From: a virus | IMG/VR virus record: IMGVR_UViG_3300036715_000150 | Coordinates: 1 to 35,043 of that record | Strand: one strand, 5' to 3' | Length of the DNA stretch: 35,043 bases | In this document: positions 32,065-35,043 of the stretch, in pieces | How positions within the stretch are numbered: position 1 is the first letter of the stretch | How the letters are laid out: each line of letters opens with the position of its first letter | Made by a program: the position numbers and the translations under genes | The notes under the pieces: model-generated | The model's database searches: none | Seen by the model: the letters and a program-made list of their open reading frames with translations, nothing else | What the model was told of the DNA's origin: nothing

Positions 32065-32838
32065 TTATCCTCGAACTTTCTTAATGCTTTCAATGTATTC
32101 CTTTTCGGTCAACACTTTTTGTCGCACAAGTTTATTCATCACTTGACGCTCGTCATCTGTTAGGACAAACTTCATAGCACTACCTGTGCCAGAACCTCGT
32201 CCTGATTCTACGTTACCCACTCGTTCTTGATTTTGATTCTTAAAACGATTGGGAAATTCTTTACGCACTTCGGTAGCCACTTTCCGAAGTACCTCTGACG
32301 GACTGTTACCCGCACGGGCTAGGTCAGCACCCAAGGCATCGGCAAATGCTTTCATGGGGGCAGAGGATTTATACCAACTATTTTGTTCAGTCCAAGCTAC
32401 AAACTCTGGATGTTCAGCGCCGGAGTCTTGCACGTCTGCTGGTTCAGACTGTAGTTGTCGCTGTTGTTCCTTGATAAGATCAATACGCTCATCTGCTGCA
32501 ATAACAGCATCTGCATCACCATCTTCAAGGGCAGCTTTCTTTTGAGCTTTGATTGTATCCAATGCTCGCTTATATTCAACTTCACGTACTTGACTATGAA
32601 GTTTCTTCATTTCTGCTAGGGCAGATTTAACATCTTTAAGTTGTTTGGACTGGTCTTCAATCTTCTTAAAGAGTTCACCGCGACGTAGGAATTCTCCAGC
32701 ATCTACCCATTTATGGTCTTCACCATTAAATTCATCTTTAGGAACCCACCCTGCATCCAAAGCTTGTAGTTCTACAGCAGTGGGTTGTATGTTCTCAGTT
32801 TGTTTGTCTTCTAGGGCTTCGTTAACATTATCAGTCAT
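32065..32838 (-). CDS. scaffolding protein-like
   Basis: A 257-residue acidic, coiled-coil protein: ELFKKIEDQSKQLKDVKSAL and on through a charged helical middle, then a Pro/Arg-containing region and a C terminus KLVRQKVLTEKEYIESIKKV that is amphipathic and basic, as for scaffold tails that grip capsid. It lies between the GroES-like gene and the head genes. Confidence 0.8.
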   Translation of the reverse strand: MTDNVNEALEDKQTENIQPTAVELQALDAGWVPKDEFNGEDHKWVDAGEFLRRGELFKKIEDQSKQLKDVKSALAEMKKLHSQVREVEYKRALDTIKAQKKAALEDGDADAVIAADERIDLIKEQQRQLQSEPADVQDSGAEHPEFVAWTEQNSWYKSSAPMKAFADALGADLARAGNSPSEVLRKVATEVRKEFPNRFKNQNQERVGNVESGRGSGTGSAMKFVLTDDERQVMNKLVRQKVLTEKEYIESIKKVRG

Positions 32839-33166
32839 TTTTATTCTCGGTTAGTACAGCTACAAGGTCTTCGTCATTCAAAGCGACGTATTCCTCTTCA
32901 TCTTCTGGATCGGTAATTGTTTTGCCACTAAAACGGGCAAATGCCACAGTATCCCCAACTTTAATTGGTACTTCTGTGTTAAAGTCTCGATAAGCCGTGG
33001 GGCCAATCGCAACTACAATTCCTTTATCCACACCGGCCTGTGCTCGTTTAGTATCCTCATGCTCTGCAATAATAATACCAGAAGCTTTAGCTCGTTTCAG
33101 TGTTTGATCTACCTCATCAAGCTTATGTTGCTTAACAAGGATACGATGTAGAAGTGGTGTAATCAT
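32831..33166 (-). CDS. GroES-like co-chaperonin
   Basis: A 111-residue protein of the Cpn10 family: ITPLLHRILVKQ (first strand), a mobile-loop region of variable sequence (about residues 14-35) ending in SGIIIAEHE, then GVDKGIVVAIGP, IKVGDTVAFARFSGK, and DEEEYVALNDEDLVAVL. These are the conserved strands of the GroES barrel. Phage versions such as T4 gp31 replace host GroES so that GroEL can fold the capsid protein. The start overlaps the upstream gene by 4 nt, and scaffold starts within its last codons. It sits in the head module, which suits capsid folding. Confidence 0.85.
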   Translation of the reverse strand: MITPLLHRILVKQHKLDEVDQTLKRAKASGIIIAEHEDTKRAQAGVDKGIVVAIGPTAYRDFNTEVPIKVGDTVAFARFSGKTITDPEDEEEYVALNDEDLVAVLTENKND

Positions 33167-33369
33167 ACGTGTGTTTCCTCAAACCAATCTGTTTCCAGTA
33201 CATCTCGTAGGGCTTGAATAGCACCTACTTTAATAGCATCATTACGGAGAGAATCTCCGGCTTGATAACTAAGTTCATCTTTCAACCCCTCAATGTTTCT
33301 ATTGACGCCTGAGAAAAATGCTTTGGTAACTGGATGAGATTTCCAATCTTTAAAATCACTATGTGTCAT
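33163..33369 (-). CDS. small conserved phage protein
   Basis: A 68-residue helical protein, MTHSDFKDWKSHPVTKAFF to DWFEETHV. The start at 33369 is in an ATGA overlap with the nuclease gene; the in-frame ATG at 33405 lies inside that gene. It precedes the GroES-like gene with 4 nt overlap. It looks like a small protein frequent beside portal genes of podoviruses; function unknown. Confidence 0.65.
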   Translation of the reverse strand: MTHSDFKDWKSHPVTKAFFSGVNRNIEGLKDELSYQAGDSLRNDAIKVGAIQALRDVLETDWFEETHV

Positions 33370-33668
33370 ATATTTACCTCTAAGTATGTAGCACCTAATT
33401 TGCAAAGCAAAGGAGATTCATTAAAATATCCAATTGCTGAATTGCATTTATTACACAAGAGACCTCTAATTTTACCAGTAATATGGCAATGATCTATATG
33501 TGCTACTTCATGGTCATTATCTACTTGTATGTGAGTGGAAAGCAGTATTTTACAGATACCACATTCACCTCGCTGTTTAGAAAAAAGTTCTAAATAAACA
33601 TCCCAATCAATTCCATAGGTTCGTTTAATATGAGTAGCACGTTGCTTTTCTCTATTTTTTCGACCCAT
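33366..33668 (-). CDS. endonuclease VII-like nuclease (frame-shifted main part)
   Basis: A 100-residue product of the recombination endonuclease VII-type His-Me fold: YGIDWDVYLELF, CGICKILLS, then HIDHCHITGKIRGLLCNKCNSAIG, with paired CxxC zinc ligands and the catalytic His of the DH(C)H motif. The ATG at 33668 has no clear ribosome binding site. A separate frame upstream (33590-33754) reads like the missing N terminus, and joining the two at the A6 run would give a protein with a typical opening. It may be a homing nuclease between portal and the next head gene. Confidence 0.8.
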   Translation of the reverse strand: MGRKNREKQRATHIKRTYGIDWDVYLELFSKQRGECGICKILLSTHIQVDNDHEVAHIDHCHITGKIRGLLCNKCNSAIGYFNESPLLCKLGATYLEVNI

Positions 33669-33754
33669 TTTCGTTGGTTTTTATTTAACCTTTCTCGTTC
33701 TAAAGTAGGGTCATGCCCTTTTCTATAACTTTTTGGTAAATCACTTTGATTCAT
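33590..33754 (-). pseudogene. N-terminal part of the endonuclease VII-like gene, in another frame
   Basis: ATG at 33754, six bases after the portal stop, opens MNQSDLPKSYRKGHDP and runs through RERLNKNQRKWVEK; it then leaves the family pattern and ends at TAG 33590-33592. A -1 shift at six A residues (33660-33655) would continue as NREKQRATHIKRTYGIDW, the normal family sequence. This is either a programmed shift, a mutation or a sequencing error in a homopolymer. Confidence 0.6.
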
Positions 33755-33759
33755 CTAAC

Positions 33760-35043
33760 TTATTTCCCTTTTGGAGAAGGCTTTTGTTTGGCAGCCTGTT
33801 GCCGTTGAACAGCAGCCATACGCTCTTGATGCGATACTTTTTGAACGTGTTGACGTTCTGTATGGACAATCTTTTGCCTATGTGCTGATTCCTGTTGTGC
33901 CATTTGATTATTGGCAACCATACGATCTTGTGCTACTTGCATATGAGCAGTATGTGTTTGTATTGCTTCTTGCAAACTGGCAAGCATAGCCTTACTACGC
34001 ATATCTTGATCGGCTGCTTGTGCAGCCATATGATCTTTAACTTGTTGACTATGGGATGCCAATTCGGCTTTAAACATAGCCTCACTTTGTTTAATTTGAG
34101 AAGCTTTTTGCATAGCTTCAACCTTAGCTTGACTTTCAAGAACCTTTGGATTCGGTTGTTGAGGAAGCTGACCTGTTTGTGCAACTTGAGGATTAAGTAG
34201 GTCTTGATAGTTAGGTTGCTCTTGAGCTTCCAAAATACGCAAACCAACTTTAACTGGATCAAGTAGACCCAATGGCAAGAGTTCTTGTAGACCTTGTGCC
34301 TTAAGTAGTTTCTCTGTTTGAGATACTGCTGTTGGGTCTGCACCCGGACAAATCTTATACTGCTTTTCAGAAAAATCTTCTGGTCCAATAGTAATACCCA
34401 ATACTTTTTGATAAGTATTTGGGTTAAGGTAAGTAGCGTTGAGACTAAATAGTTTAGCAAACTCTTCAGCCAAGCTACGATAAATACGTTTATATACAGC
34501 AGTGAATACTTTCATTCCCTGCTCAACAGTCGCCATCGTTGTAGTGGCAGGAGTATTCTGTCCTGGCATTTTACCTACAAAAATCTCTGCGATGGAGGCC
34601 AATTCTTTTCCAGAAGTAATCAAACTACCCATGAGTTGAAATAAAACTGTGCTAGGTTCTTTAGAAGGCAAAGGAACAATCTGTTTCTTTAGATCATCTC
34701 CTGTGGAGTTTACTGCTTTCCACTCACCGGGAGTAAACTTGGTTTCTCCCATACGCATCTTAAGACCTTTTCCAAGGAATCCAGACTGCAAGTTATTAAG
34801 TGTTCCTGAGTCGATAAGTTGGTTGATAAGCGTGTTAACGGACTCATTAATAGGTCCGAGTAAGACTCCAAATCCGAGGTCATAAAAGCTTCCATCGGGA
34901 TTCGGAATAAAACCAAATTTAGTAAAATATTCAATTGGTTCAATCTTTTGTAACTTACCTTCATCACTAAAGAACATAGTATTATCATCAAAACGAGCAG
35001 TAATACGCAACACCTTAGAAGATTCTAGATGAAACGTTACAAT
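33760..35043 (-). CDS. portal protein, C-terminal part (5' end outside window)
   Basis: The frame is open from the right edge, giving 427 residues without the start. The opening part contains YFTKFGFIPNPDGSFYDLG and GPINESVNTLINQLIDSGTL, a portal pattern of podoviruses, then FVGKMPGQNTPATTTMATVEQG. The C-terminal 130 residues are Gln/Ala/His-rich coiled coil (QQVKDHMAAQAADQDMRSK), a portal barrel-type tail. The portal forms the dodecameric DNA channel. Terminase probably lies further right. Confidence 0.85.
   Translation of the reverse strand: MVTFHLESSKVLRITARFDDNTMFFSDEGKLQKIEPIEYFTKFGFIPNPDGSFYDLGFGVLLGPINESVNTLINQLIDSGTLNNLQSGFLGKGLKMRMGETKFTPGEWKAVNSTGDDLKKQIVPLPSKEPSTVLFQLMGSLITSGKELASIAEIFVGKMPGQNTPATTTMATVEQGMKVFTAVYKRIYRSLAEEFAKLFSLNATYLNPNTYQKVLGITIGPEDFSEKQYKICPGADPTAVSQTEKLLKAQGLQELLPLGLLDPVKVGLRILEAQEQPNYQDLLNPQVAQTGQLPQQPNPKVLESQAKVEAMQKASQIKQSEAMFKAELASHSQQVKDHMAAQAADQDMRSKAMLASLQEAIQTHTAHMQVAQDRMVANNQMAQQESAHRQKIVHTERQHVQKVSHQERMAAVQRQQAAKQKPSPKGK

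Noticed and set aside
1-35043. CRISPR arrays, tRNA genes, insertion sequences, integrase or attachment sites
   Set aside because: None seen: no regularly spaced direct repeats, no cloverleaf with CCA-type acceptor, no transposase or recombinase motifs.

Overview
The window is part of the genome of a tailed phage with podovirus-like architecture (Caudoviricetes). No chromosomal genes, tRNAs, rRNAs, integrase or repressor are visible. The DNA is AT-rich, genes are packed with ATGA/TAATG overlaps, and two oppositely transcribed arms converge on a bidirectional terminator near 13.76-13.79 kb. The host is not identifiable from sequence; sigma70-type promoters, a GH24 lysozyme and a 3TM holin fit a Gram-negative host.

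Left arm (1-13575, + strand), replication and nucleotide metabolism. It opens with the 3' end of an ATP-grasp ligase gene and an unknown partner, then small genes including a four-Cys zinc protein. Next come a zinc-finger/TOPRIM primase, an HNH-like nuclease gene, a DnaB-type helicase, a family-A DNA polymerase in pieces, an SSB-like protein, a T7 gp6-like 5' nuclease, an HNH nuclease, a metallophosphoesterase, a DUF5664 (dATP/dGTP diphosphohydrolase N-terminal) protein, a low-Mr phosphatase-like protein, a MazG-like pyrophosphohydrolase, more small genes, and a class II-like ribonucleotide reductase. Three sigma70-like promoters lie before the nuclease, helicase and SSB genes; the latter two are closely related and each is followed by a leader hairpin.

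Right arm (35043-13814, - strand), virion and lysis. In order of transcription: portal (cut by the window edge), an endonuclease VII-like gene that appears frameshifted, a small conserved gene, a GroES-like co-chaperonin, scaffold, two small head genes, major capsid, a run of small beta-rich virion proteins interrupted by two terminators, a LamG-like fibre protein with C-terminal repeats, a zinc-ribbon protein, a tail fibre, small membrane proteins and a holin, two P22-like tail accessory proteins, internal/ejection proteins including one of 1396 residues, and the lysozyme. Terminase and any phage RNA polymerase are outside the window or absent.

Most unusual points: (1) the polymerase is broken twice, by a 694-nt group I intron carrying an HNH gene and, 20 codons later, by a stop and an unrelated 64-codon gene just before motif A, so the catalytic palm starts as a separate polypeptide with its own ribosome binding site; (2) the primase and helicase appear to start at AUU, and one HNH gene at CUG, each at a good distance from a Shine-Dalgarno sequence with no better start possible or plausible; (3) the endonuclease VII-like gene needs a -1 shift at an A6 run to give a family-length protein; (4) a phage-encoded GroES-like protein lies inside the head module.
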